A stretch of DNA of 45,990 nucleotides from Marichromatium bheemlicum (GTDB lineage Bacteria > Pseudomonadota > Gammaproteobacteria > Chromatiales > Chromatiaceae). The position numbers and the translations under genes are program-made. Position 1 is the stretch's first letter; every line of letters starts with the position of its first letter. Location: positions 1 through 45,990 of the forward strand of contig NZ_JAAXKX010000026.1 of assembly GCF_012276755.1 (NCBI RefSeq), read 5' to 3'. Positions 34,017 through 42,594 of this stretch are shown one piece after another. The notes under the pieces are model-generated. The model was not told the origin of the DNA and did no database searches. It was given only the letters and a program-made list of their open reading frames with translations.

Positions 34017-36282
34017 ACTGCAACGAAGCCCTCCCGAAGGAGGGAAATCTACTCACGTATGGTGTCCTAACAACAAACCGGCATCCTTCAACGAAGCCCT
34101 CCTGTAGGAGGGATGTGTCCGTCAGTGTCGACCACCCCGTGAGAGTTGACCGGCCTTCAACGAAGCCCTTTCGCGGGAGGGATGTGTCAAGGGCGACTCC
34201 CCTGGGCGGGGCCAGAACTGGACCCTTCAACGAAGCCCTCCCGCGGGAGGGATGTGTCTCCGCTTTCTCGGACTCCGACCGCATCATCAGGTCCCTTCAA
34301 CGAAGCCCTCCCGCGGGAGGGATGTGTCCGATACCCGCCTCACCGAGCGGGCCGGTGCCCGGACCTTCAACGAAGCCCTCCCGCGGGAGGGATGTGTCTA
34401 GGCCAGGATGGCGACGTTGCCCCAGATATCCTTCCTTCAACGAAGCCCTCCCGCGGGAGGGATGTGTCATCGATGGGGGTCTCGATTCACTCGCAGAGGG
34501 CAACCTTCAACGAAGCCCTCCCGCGGGAGGGATGTGTCGTTCTGTCGTGCGTCCGGCCTCCGGCCCCGGCTGGCCTTCAACGAAGCCCTCCCGCGGGAGG
34601 GATGTGTCCAGCGGGGATCGACAGACCGCGCTCGGTCACCAGCATCCTTCAACGAAGCCCTCCCGCGGGAGGGATGTGTCTCGGCTGAGTCTGGAGGGGT
34701 CCGTGTCGGATTCTCCCTTCAACGAAGCCCTCCCGCGGGAGGGATGTGTCTCGGCTGAGTCTGGAGGGGTCCGTGTCGGATTCTCCCTTCAACGAAGCCC
34801 TCCCGCGGGAGGGATGTGTCTTCCGCAATCTGTTCCTGTACTCGCCCAACGGCAACCTTCAACGAAGCCCTCCCGCGGGAGGGATGTGTCCCGGCACTAT
34901 TGCGCGCCTGAGCGTCAGCCTGCCTTCAACGAAGCCCTCCCGCGGGAGGGATGTGTCCCGCCGGCATAGAGCCCGCGCAGCGCGGCGATGGCCCTTCAAC
35001 GAAGCCCTCCCGCGGGAGGGATGTGTCGGGTAGGTTTCGCTGTGGTCGCCTGGAGCCATGTACCTTCAACGAAGCCCTCCCGCGGGAGGGATGTGTCGAT
35101 GGCCTGGTCGCCGCCGATGCGCCCGCCGGTCCTTCAACGAAGCCCTCCCGCGGGAGGGATGTGTCCCGTTCTGAGCGCCCCGTCCGCCAAATGAGTTATC
35201 CCTTCAACGAAGCCCTCCCGCGGGAGGGATGTGTCCGGGCATGGGGGCCGTTCTGAGATACCGGGTCCAGCCTTCAACGAAGCCCTCCCGCGGGAGGGAT
35301 GTGTCGGCGCACGAGGCCGAGCCCCGTGAGGCTGCCTGATCCTTCAACGAAGCCCTCCCGCGGGAGGGATGTGTCGTGAGGGTGGTCATGTGGTGGTCAT
35401 GGAGGAGGGCCTTCAACGAAGCCCTCCTGCGGGAGGGATGTGTCTAGAGCACGCATTCGAGGGGGCGGGACGGTTCGTTCCTTCAACGAAGCCCTCCCGC
35501 GGGAGGGATGTGTCATATGAGCCAGCGCGACATTGGCCGCGTTGTCGGGCCCTTCAACGAAGCCCTCCCGCGGGAGGGATGTGTCGTTGAGTCACTCGAG
35601 AGTAGTCAAGTGACGCTCAACCTTCAACGAAGCCCTCCCGCGGGAGGGATGTGTCGTGATCACCACCTCCGGAACACTGCCTTTATTCTCCTTCAACGAA
35701 GCCCTCCCGCGGGAGGGATGTGTCCCATCGGATGCGCCCCCCTGGGTGTGCGAGACGTCCTTCAACGAAGCCCTCCCGCGGGAGGGATGTGTCGCGCGCG
35801 CAGCGCCCCGGTGCCGCGCACCGGCAGCCTTCAACGAAGCCCTCCCGCGGGAGGGATGTGTCCGAGGCGGCGTGCGTGTCCTCGCCCTCGATCACGGTCC
35901 TTCAACGAAGCCCTCCCGCGGGAGGGATGTGTCTATTGGTACACCGGGCTTGACGACCAACACCGCGTCCCTTCAACGAAGCCCTCCCGCGGGAGGGATG
36001 TGTCGCGCAGTAGGCGGATGAGCTGACGGCGCGCCATATCCTTCAACGAAGCCCTCCCGCGGGAGGGATGTGTCCGTTTGTCTCATGCGTGATCTCCTGC
36101 GGTGTGGTCCCTTCAACGAAGCCCTCCCGCGGGAGGGATGTGTCTGATAGGCGTGGTGTTGTAGCTCAGCCCCGGACGCCTTCAACGAAGCCCTCCCGCG
36201 GGAGGGATGTGTCCCGCGTACTCCCGCCCGAGCAGCCGCGCCCCTGGCCTTCAACGAAGCCCTCCCGCGGGAGGGATGTGTC
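34017..36282 (-). CRISPR. Type I-G CRISPR array, 33 repeats and 32 spacers
   Basis: Repeats are 35 bp, reading on + CCTTCAACGAAG, then the palindrome CCCTCCCGCGGGAGGG (sharing one C), then ATGTGTC. Spacers are 32-37 bp, mostly 35. First repeat units: 34017 (degenerate), 34085, 34154, 34224; last: 36248-36282. The three leftmost repeats carry most changes, so the left is the old, leader-distal end. On the minus strand repeats end in GTTGAAGG, a typical 8-nt crRNA 5' handle. The A/T-rich leader and cas genes lie to the right on the same strand. Transcription is therefore from right to left. Spacers 34681-34715 and 34751-34785 are identical. Confidence 0.98.
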
Positions 36283-36447
36283 TGCATGCTCTCAAGTTGC
36301 TTCGCAGACAGGGAAATTTCCCTGATTTTCGCGAACCCCAGGGAAAATCGATACACCATCTTGTTCGCCCATAGGGCGATTCTCTCAAGGTATTGTTTTC
36401 AAAGCTCTTTATGCATGCGCGAACCCCCTAGGGTTTTGCCGGTCACT
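36283..36447 (-). promoter_or_regulatory. CRISPR leader
   Basis: This 165-bp, comparatively A/T-rich stretch lies between the last repeat and the cas8-like gene. It contains a perfect 16-bp palindrome CAGGGAAATTTCCCTG (36309-36324) and a further CAGGGAAA at 36339. It also has two GCGAACCCC motifs (about 36331 and 36419) and ATGCATGC or TGCATGC at both ends. AAACCCTAGGGGGTT on the minus strand could end the cas transcript. The exact array promoter is not clear. Confidence 0.75.
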
Positions 36448-37254
36448 TCAGGTTCGCGCACCAGCGGGGTGCGCCCAGCCGAGCACCTTGCCGAACTTGC
36501 CGCCACTGAGCAGGGCCGCTGACCAGTAGGTGACCCCCAGCGCCTCGCGCTCCCGATGCGCCAACTGCTCACCGCCCAGGATCAGCGCGCGCAACGTCTC
36601 GCACCCGACCCACTCGGCACAGACCGGATAGCGCCACTCCCGGGGTGACATGCCGACGGTGCGGCCGTTGACCATCGGCCACAGCGGCAGCGATTCCCAG
36701 GCCAGCCAATAGGCCCCGGCGACGCCGAACTTGGGGGTGCTGGAGACATCGCGGGGCGAGGCGGCGGGGTCGATCCGCGCCGCCGCGTCCCAGCCCCAGG
36801 CGATCACCTTGTCGGCGTAGCGCCAGGGGCCGAACAGCGCCTCTTGGATCGCGACGCCGACATCATCACGCCGAGCCAGCGCGGCCATGACATCGCGCGC
36901 ATTGGCGACGAAGCGATGCCGCCCCCCGAGCAGCAGCAGACCGGTATCGCGAACACCGTCTGCGCACTCGGCGGCATAGGCCGCCAGCCACTCGGACGGG
37001 ATTTCCTCGGACAGGTGCCGGAACCCTTCGACACCTCCAATATTGTTGTCGCGCGGATCATCCAGCCGGGTGTGCTCCGGCGCGGCCAGTCGCGCCGGCA
37101 GCAGCGCCGCCAGGCGCGCGACGGGATCGCCCTCGCACTCCAGCTCGGGATGCACATCGCGCCAGCGCAGGCGCGCCTCGGGCAGCAGGCGCAGGACACC
37201 GTAGGCGGCCATCACCGCCACCGGGTTATTCGCTCGTAGTGCCGTCAGTCGCAC
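36448..37254 (-). CDS. Cas8-like subunit of the type I-G Cascade (Csb3/Csx17/Cas8g-like)
   Basis: A 268-residue protein beginning VRLTALRANNPVAVMAAYGVLRLLP. This opening (NPxAxxAAxGxLRLL) is characteristic of the cas8-type subunit in type I-G loci. The position beside cas3, csb1 and csb2 supports it. The GTG start at 37254 has GAGGAGGAG upstream and overlaps the last ten bases of cas3. A longer open frame back to 37404 lies wholly inside cas3 and is rejected. A Cas8 subunit would recognise the PAM and help open the target DNA. At 268 residues it is small for Cas8, so the exact family name is uncertain. It is the last cas gene before the leader. Confidence 0.75.
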   Translation of the reverse strand: MRLTALRANNPVAVMAAYGVLRLLPEARLRWRDVHPELECEGDPVARLAALLPARLAAPEHTRLDDPRDNNIGGVEGFRHLSEEIPSEWLAAYAAECADGVRDTGLLLLGGRHRFVANARDVMAALARRDDVGVAIQEALFGPWRYADKVIAWGWDAAARIDPAASPRDVSSTPKFGVAGAYWLAWESLPLWPMVNGRTVGMSPREWRYPVCAEWVGCETLRALILGGEQLAHREREALGVTYWSAALLSGGKFGKVLGWAHPAGART

Positions 37255-39668
37255 CGCTGCTCCTCCTCGCTCACGCTCCAATCGGCCAGCCGCAACAAGG
37301 CCTCCAGATAGGCCAGCCCCCAGGGGCCGAACCGTCGTTGCAGCGCCGCAAACACCTCGGGCCAGTCGTCGAGCCGTCGCCACAGCGCGGGGTCCGGCGC
37401 GCACGGCAGCAGAGGTCGACCCAGACCGTGATGAGTCCCGACGAGATGACGCAGCAACGGCTCGCGCTGTCGCACCGCCGAGGCCATCTCGTGTCGCCAG
37501 CCACGCGGTAGCGTCAACCAGCCATCATCGCCCCCCGGCCCCTTCGCCAGCGGGGCGTCGACGTCACCGCCGACCATTGCCTGCCAACGCGGATCGGCCT
37601 TGCCGAGGTCATGGGCGCAGCCCGCCCGACGCAGCACGTCGACCAGCTCGTCGTCGAGTCCGACACCACGGGCGAACGCCTCCACCCGCGCGCCGACCGC
37701 GCCCGAATGCTCGGCCAGCGCCACGGGTCTGGAGGCGCCGTGACTGCTCCAGGCCGACTCGGCCAGCACCACGCAGCCGCGTGCATGGGCAAACACCCGT
37801 CCCGGTCGTTGCAGCCCGGCCCGACGCGCCAGCGCACGCCACTGTTCGGCGGTAGTCGTCTCGGCGTCGAGCAGGGCGCTAATCTCCTCGGCCAGCTCGG
37901 GATGGACTTTGGGGTGGAGCCGTACCCGCCGCTCGCCGTCACCGAGATCGACCACCGTGGCCGAGGAATCGGGCGCCCAGCCATAACGGTCGCAGCCACC
38001 GACCTCGGGGGGCAGGATCAGGGTATCGCCGACGCGCACCTCGGTGATCGACACCCGGCTGACCGCCTCGCCGTCCCAACGCCACAGCGGCCTCCCCCAC
38101 CGCTCGGTGTCTCTCGGGTGCTGCGCCGATACCGTGCCCTCGACATCGGCGATGTCGGCATTCCATCGACGCAGCGCATGGAGGGGAACGGCCAACAGCT
38201 CGTGGCGCATCGGCGGCGCCAGGCGCAGTGCAGCGCTCGGGTCCGGATCGGCCAGCTCGGCGCGCCAGCACAGATAGACGTCCGGCGTCCCCCGTTCCCA
38301 GCCGTGCAGCCAGGGGGCGACCTCGATCCTGTGGGGGATGCCGGTACGCGAGAGCATCTCGACATGGGCATCGAGCAGTAACGGCGAGGCCGGCGCGGAC
38401 TCCTCCGGGGGTGGCTCGGCCTCCATCAGCGCCGCCATCGTCACCAGCCCGAAGTCGACATGCTTGGGCTTGCCACTGGCAACCTTCGAGAGCCAGCGCC
38501 AGGTATCGTCGACAGCCGGGCCGTACACCGGATCGTGCTTGTCCAGTCGATGGACGATGGCCATCGGCGCGGAGGCCAGCTCCCCGATCCGGTTGAGTCG
38601 CCCGGCGCGCTGGCGCAGCGCCGAGAGCGGCGCGCACTCGGTCACCAGCGCGTCGAGATCGAGGTCGGCGCCGACCTCGATGGTCTGGGTCGCCACTACG
38701 TAGAGCGGCGCGCGCCCCGCCTCGCGGCTACCGACCGCGATGCGGGGCAGAGTCGTCTCCAGCAAGGCGGCGCGATCACCGGGGCGCACCCGACCGGTCA
38801 GCAGCACCGCCTCGTCCTCGGCATGCAGCGCCTCGAACACCGCGCGCGCCCGCGCCACCTGATTGCAGACCACGCCGATCACCCCGGCCCCCGCCGCCCG
38901 CATCGCCCGCGCCTCGTCGACGAGCGCCCGCTCGCGCCGCGCGTCCTTACGCAGCTTCACCAACCGTGCCGGCTTGGCGCCATGCAGCCGCGAGGCGAGC
39001 ACCGGGTGCGCAAGATCGGCGTCGGTGAGCCCGTGTGTGCGCTCGCCCGTCCAGGTCGCAGACATCACCAGCACCCGCCAGGGCAACGCGATCGCCTCAC
39101 CGCGCAACGCCTGGATACGCGCAAGCGTGCGCAGGAAGGGCTGCGCCAGGTGCACCTCGTCGAGCACGAACAGCACGTCGTTGCCGAGCAGCCCGGCATG
39201 GATCGGCGCCGACCGGGGCGAGACGCCGTAGCCGGAGAACAACAACCGCGAGCCGACCTGATCGATGGTAGAGACGAGCACCGCCGGGCGTCGCGGATCG
39301 GCCAGCCAGTCCTCGTCGATGGTGATGCCGCCGCGTAGCCGCGCAAGCCCGGGGCGATCGGACACCGGCAGGGAGTCGATCAGCCGCTCGACATAATCAC
39401 TGACCCCATCGACCACCAGCCGCCGGTCGATGACATAGACCAGGCGGCGCGGCACCACGCCGTGACCGCACAGCCGCGCCCACAGCCAGACGTCGATGAT
39501 CGCGGTCTTGCCGCACCCGGTCGGCGCGGTCAGCGCCTCGGGCCAGTCACCGGCGGCGACACGCGCGGCAAGGGCCGACTGCCAGGGAAAGGGTGAATAG
39601 CCGTGGCGCTGCCGGTACCAGCGATCGAAGTCGACCGACTCGGCGCTCTGATCATGCGTCGTGGTCAT
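37245..39668 (-). CDS. cas3: Cas3 helicase-nuclease, type I-G (C-terminal HD)
   Basis: An 807-residue effector that unwinds and degrades target DNA. The domain order is helicase then HD. Walker A is TAPTGCGKT (47-55), the DEVH box is at 170-173, motif III is MSATWTGE, motif VI is LRQRAGRLNRIG. The nuclease HD domain sits at the C-terminus with AEHSG (652-656), CAHDLGKADPRW (His686-Asp687) and THHGLGRP. Canonical Cas3 has HD first; the reversed order is a hallmark of the former I-U subtype. Its ATG overlaps the csb2 stop as ATGA and its 3' end overlaps the cas8-like gene. Confidence 0.93.
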   Translation of the reverse strand: MTTTHDQSAESVDFDRWYRQRHGYSPFPWQSALAARVAAGDWPEALTAPTGCGKTAIIDVWLWARLCGHGVVPRRLVYVIDRRLVVDGVSDYVERLIDSLPVSDRPGLARLRGGITIDEDWLADPRRPAVLVSTIDQVGSRLLFSGYGVSPRSAPIHAGLLGNDVLFVLDEVHLAQPFLRTLARIQALRGEAIALPWRVLVMSATWTGERTHGLTDADLAHPVLASRLHGAKPARLVKLRKDARRERALVDEARAMRAAGAGVIGVVCNQVARARAVFEALHAEDEAVLLTGRVRPGDRAALLETTLPRIAVGSREAGRAPLYVVATQTIEVGADLDLDALVTECAPLSALRQRAGRLNRIGELASAPMAIVHRLDKHDPVYGPAVDDTWRWLSKVASGKPKHVDFGLVTMAALMEAEPPPEESAPASPLLLDAHVEMLSRTGIPHRIEVAPWLHGWERGTPDVYLCWRAELADPDPSAALRLAPPMRHELLAVPLHALRRWNADIADVEGTVSAQHPRDTERWGRPLWRWDGEAVSRVSITEVRVGDTLILPPEVGGCDRYGWAPDSSATVVDLGDGERRVRLHPKVHPELAEEISALLDAETTTAEQWRALARRAGLQRPGRVFAHARGCVVLAESAWSSHGASRPVALAEHSGAVGARVEAFARGVGLDDELVDVLRRAGCAHDLGKADPRWQAMVGGDVDAPLAKGPGGDDGWLTLPRGWRHEMASAVRQREPLLRHLVGTHHGLGRPLLPCAPDPALWRRLDDWPEVFAALQRRFGPWGLAYLEALLRLADWSVSEEEQRCD

Positions 39669-40936
39669 GCCCCGTCCTCCGGTCGCATCAGCCCCATGCC
39701 GAAGTGACGCTCGCGCCCGATCAGCAGCGGCCCGGCGACGGCGCGATCGAACCCCAGCGCCACGTGCATCCAGCGATGGCGACCACGCGGGCGGAAGTCG
39801 CGGGCGACCGGCACGCCAGCGAACGGACCCTGCTGACCGACCCGCACCTCGATCGGACGCGGGTAGCCGGCCATCTCCACCGAATCGGCGATCAGCCGCT
39901 CCACCGCCTCCCCCTTCTTAGGATGACGGTCGAGCACCACCGGGGTGACGCTCGCCCAGCGGGTCGCGGCACGCGCCCAGGTGTTGCGACGCAGACCGGC
40001 CGGCGGCGGCCGATGCGCGGGCTGTCGCGACAGCTCGACCCGCATCCCGTCGACCTGGAGATGGCGCACCCCGGAGAGCGCCAGGGCGCACTGGGCACGC
40101 GCGGCCTCGTCGACCCCACGCGGCAACCACAGTCCCAATCCCAGCACCTGACCGCGCGCATGCCGATGACCGACGTGCGGCAGCACGCACCAGGCGGCGT
40201 GGGCGCCGTCGTGTCCGTGCAGTAGCGGCGAGGCGTCATCGCCGGCGATGCTCAGCGCCGCGGCCCGCAGTGCCGCGGCGAGCCGGGCGGCGCGGCGGAT
40301 GGAGAGTTCGCGACCCGGTCGCAGCACCAGCAGCTCGCCCCAGGGCGAGGGCTGAGGACGCGCGCGCGGATCGGCGTAGGCCACCAGCGGTGCGATCGGT
40401 GCTCGCAGCCCGGCCTCGAAGGCCGCGTCGAGTTCGTCCAACCGCCCTTGCTGGGGCACACGCAGGAATCGATCACCGTCAGCGTCCGGCACCAGGCGCC
40501 GGGGAAGCTCCGGCGGCTCATCGAGCACCGTGCACGACACTGGGCTCTTGGCACGCCCGAGATAATCGACCTCGGCGGCAATCGCCGCGATCGGCGCACG
40601 CAACTCGGCGGGCACACCCGGCCAGCACATCACCACCGGATCGCGAATCTCGACCATGCAGGGGTCGTACTTGGCCACCCGGGTCTGCTTGGCCTTGTAG
40701 GCGGCCGGCACATAGAGGGTGCCATGACGCGCGCGCCGCGCCGGGCCGAAGCGCAACTCCGGTGCCACCCCCTCGAGTACACGTAGCGGCGCGGGGTCCT
40801 GACCGCTCTCGTAGGCACCGGCAACCAACCCTTGAAAGGTCCGATCCACCGCCGGGGGCCACTCCGGCTCGCTCGGCGCCATCGGGTCGGCGGCGTGGTA
40901 GCACCCGTTGAGTAAATCCATGTGCAGCGCCAGCAT
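39665..40936 (-). CDS. csb2: Csb2, fused Cas5-Cas6 of type I-G
   Basis: A 423-residue RAMP protein. The N-terminal half (LLNGCYHAAD, PEWPPAVDRTFQGLVAGAY) resembles the Cas5-like part of Csb2 (GSU0054 family). The C-terminal half carries GHRHARGQVLGLGLWLP and a terminal Gly-rich loop, GRERHFGMGLM, as in Cas6-type RAMPs. No separate cas6 is present, so this protein should both process the repeat hairpin and cap the crRNA 5' end. The His residues in the GHRHARG and RERHFG motifs are candidate catalytic residues. Start at 40936, one base after the csb1 stop; the stop overlaps the cas3 start. Confidence 0.88.
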   Translation of the reverse strand: MLALHMDLLNGCYHAADPMAPSEPEWPPAVDRTFQGLVAGAYESGQDPAPLRVLEGVAPELRFGPARRARHGTLYVPAAYKAKQTRVAKYDPCMVEIRDPVVMCWPGVPAELRAPIAAIAAEVDYLGRAKSPVSCTVLDEPPELPRRLVPDADGDRFLRVPQQGRLDELDAAFEAGLRAPIAPLVAYADPRARPQPSPWGELLVLRPGRELSIRRAARLAAALRAAALSIAGDDASPLLHGHDGAHAAWCVLPHVGHRHARGQVLGLGLWLPRGVDEAARAQCALALSGVRHLQVDGMRVELSRQPAHRPPPAGLRRNTWARAATRWASVTPVVLDRHPKKGEAVERLIADSVEMAGYPRPIEVRVGQQGPFAGVPVARDFRPRGRHRWMHVALGFDRAVAGPLLIGRERHFGMGLMRPEDGA

Positions 40937-40937
40937 G

Positions 40938-42035
40938 CTAGCGACTCCGCGCGATGAGCTGCTCCAGGTTGGGGCCGGGGGCGAAGGTCACCGGCGCGGC
41001 GAGCGCGACCGCCTCGCGCGCCGCGCGCAACGCCTCCAGCGCCGTCGCCCGGGTGATCGTCAGCGGGGTCGTCTCGGGCGACCCGGTGACGGGGATCGAC
41101 CAGTGCACCTCGGTGGCGACCAGCTCGCAGTCACGCCGCAGATCGAGCCCGTCCTCCAGTACGGCGGCAACCCCGTAGACGCCCATGCAGGCGAGCAGGG
41201 TTCGCGCAGCGACATTGGCGTCTTCGTCATCCCCGAAGCGGTAACGACGCAGCCGCGACAGGCTGAGCACGCCATTGAGCGCGATCGAGTCGACCAGCAC
41301 GCCCTTGGGCTTCAGGGTCGGGGCGATATTGCCGTGGTTGATCTCCGAGGGGCGCTTGGTCGCGGCACCGCTCGGCGCCTGCTCGCCCTCGGGCAGCAGC
41401 TGATAATCGGTCTCCCCCGCCTCATGGAGGATGGTCGCGGCATCGCTGGGGATGCCCAGGGGGTCGAGTCGGCCGCCGGCGCGCGCCACCGGGCGCGCCC
41501 CGGCGCCGGTGATCTCGACACTGAGCGCCGCCGCCCACTTCCGCTCCCGCCCGCCGCGACGCCCCAACCGGGTGGAATCCCAGCCACCGAGCAGCAACAC
41601 CGCCGGGTCGTGACGCAACAGCCCCGTCGCATCGACCGGGGAGGCGCCGAACACCGCCCGGCCGATCTCGGTGTCTTCGAAACGGGTGCCATTGAGCTGT
41701 GAGTCGCGGAGGATGGCGTCGAAGATGCGGTGCGGCATCTGCAGCGTCGACAGACGCGTGCCGTCGGGCAGTTGCACCGCCACCGGGGCCAGGTCCAGAC
41801 CACAGCGCAGCAGCTGTTCCTCGACCCGGTTGGCGAACGAGGCGGCGCTGTCGATGCTGACCCAGGCGGCGACCCCGTGCTCGTCTGGCTGGGTCATGTT
41901 GTGGCCGTATGGGGCATCGGCATAGGTCGGAGGCAAGAGGTGGTGACCTCCGTTGAGCGTGCTCAGCGTGGCACCGATGCGCAAGCCAGGAGACTGCTGC
42001 ACGGCTTGACGAAGAACGGACAAGAGGTCGGCCAT
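40938..42035 (-). CDS. csb1: Csb1, Cas7 backbone subunit of type I-G
   Basis: A 365-residue Cas7-family protein (GSU0053/Csb1). The family look is clear in the N-terminal half: LRIGATLSTLNGGHHLLPPTY, then SIDSAASFANRVEEQLL, then PHRIFDAILRDSQLNGTRFEDTEIGRAV, VLLLGGWDSTR. Several copies would line the crRNA in Cascade. GGGAG lies seven bases before the ATG at 42035; a GTG one codon upstream is the alternative. It is the first gene of the cas operon and follows a consensus-like promoter, in keeping with the high copy need for Cas7. Confidence 0.9.
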   Translation of the reverse strand: MADLLSVLRQAVQQSPGLRIGATLSTLNGGHHLLPPTYADAPYGHNMTQPDEHGVAAWVSIDSAASFANRVEEQLLRCGLDLAPVAVQLPDGTRLSTLQMPHRIFDAILRDSQLNGTRFEDTEIGRAVFGASPVDATGLLRHDPAVLLLGGWDSTRLGRRGGRERKWAAALSVEITGAGARPVARAGGRLDPLGIPSDAATILHEAGETDYQLLPEGEQAPSGAATKRPSEINHGNIAPTLKPKGVLVDSIALNGVLSLSRLRRYRFGDDEDANVAARTLLACMGVYGVAAVLEDGLDLRRDCELVATEVHWSIPVTGSPETTPLTITRATALEALRAAREAVALAAPVTFAPGPNLEQLIARSR

Positions 42036-42076
42036 CACTTAACTCCCTTAGTGAGCTTTTACATCAAACTGGCATA

Positions 42077-42105
42077 AATAAAGCAGCCCTGTACACAGTT
42101 GTCAA
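42077..42105 (-). promoter_or_regulatory. Sigma-70 promoter of the cas operon
   Basis: On the minus strand a perfect -35 TTGACA (42100-42105) is followed after 17 bp by TTTATT (42077-42082), four of six for the -10. Transcription would start near 42070, about 35 nt before csb1. The surrounding 42036-42120 is noticeably A/T-rich for this genome. Confidence 0.65.
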
Positions 42106-42120
42106 AATGTCTTTTGTTCA

Positions 42121-42431
42121 AGCGCTATGCCCAGCACTACCACGACAACACTCTACATTTCCCCCAACCATCCCTTCGGCCCCGTGCCGTACACCAAACA
42201 GTCAGCTTCCACGGCGCGCAGTACCGGCTCCGCCACCTCGTCCTCACCCCTGAACTGGCCGCCAACAATATCGGCCCGATGCCTGCTTTGGCTCCGGCCG
42301 TGACACCAAGGTCTTCGCGTCATCGGGCCACAGATCACCGCGCTCGAGACGAGCGAGCGGATGCGACCATTGACGCGATGGCGCGCTATTGGGAGGCGGG
42401 ATAGGGGGCAGAGCGAGGGAGGAGACGCAAA
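42121..42431. other. Intergenic stretch upstream of cas, no supported gene
   Basis: About 310 bp between the cas promoter and the tRNA-Lys terminator. Short open frames exist on both strands (up to about 100 codons), but they have no recognisable motif, no ribosome binding site and unusual composition. I see no tRNA, repeat or integrase remnant. It could be a decayed gene, but nothing supports a specific call. Confidence 0.5.
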
Positions 42432-42463
42432 AAAGGCGACCACGATGATACGTGCTCGCCTTT
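42432..42463 (-). terminator. Intrinsic terminator after tRNA-Lys
   Basis: AAAGGCGACCACG (42432-42444), 6-base loop, CGTGCTCGCCTTT (451-463 of the same kilobase), one internal C-C mismatch. The A-rich stretch at 42429-42434 gives a U-tract for minus-strand transcription coming from tRNA-Lys, and CTTTC gives a weaker one in the other direction. Confidence 0.85.
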
Positions 42464-42474
42464 CTTGATCGATT

Positions 42475-42550
42475 TGGTGCGCCCTGCAGGGTTCGAACCT
42501 GCGACCACCTGATTAAAAGTCAGATGCTCTACCAGCTGAGCTAAGGGCGC
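42475..42550 (-). tRNA. tRNA-Lys(UUU)
   Basis: 76-nt minus-strand cloverleaf. Acceptor arm GCGCCCT/AGGGCGC, D arm AGCTCAGCTGGTAGAGC, anticodon arm TCTGA-CTTTTAA-TCAGG giving UUU, T arm GCAGG-TTCGAAC-CCTGC, encoded CCA. It follows cpoB by 44 bp on the same strand. Confidence 0.97.
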
Positions 42551-42594
42551 CAAAGTCTGAGGATTATACGTAACCCGGTGGCAGGATGTAAACC

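Noticed and set aside
34115-36359. Chains of open frames on both strands through 34.1-36.4 kb with repeated Cys-Gly-Pro-rich peptides
   Set aside because: They are translations of the 35-bp CRISPR repeats, which happen to be open in several frames.
37255-37404. Longer N-terminus for the cas8-like gene, back to 37404
   Set aside because: The extension lies entirely inside cas3 in another frame. The GTG at 37254 has a strong ribosome binding site and starts the conserved sequence.
40938-42035. Type I-C, I-E or I-F assignment of the CRISPR system
   Set aside because: The Csb1/Csb2 proteins and the helicase-then-HD order of Cas3 are features of the I-G (I-U) subtype. No cas8c, cse or csy genes are present.
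42099-42443. Small genes between the cas promoter and tRNA-Lys
   Set aside because: The open frames on both strands lack motifs and ribosome binding sites, and the + frame starts inside the cas promoter.
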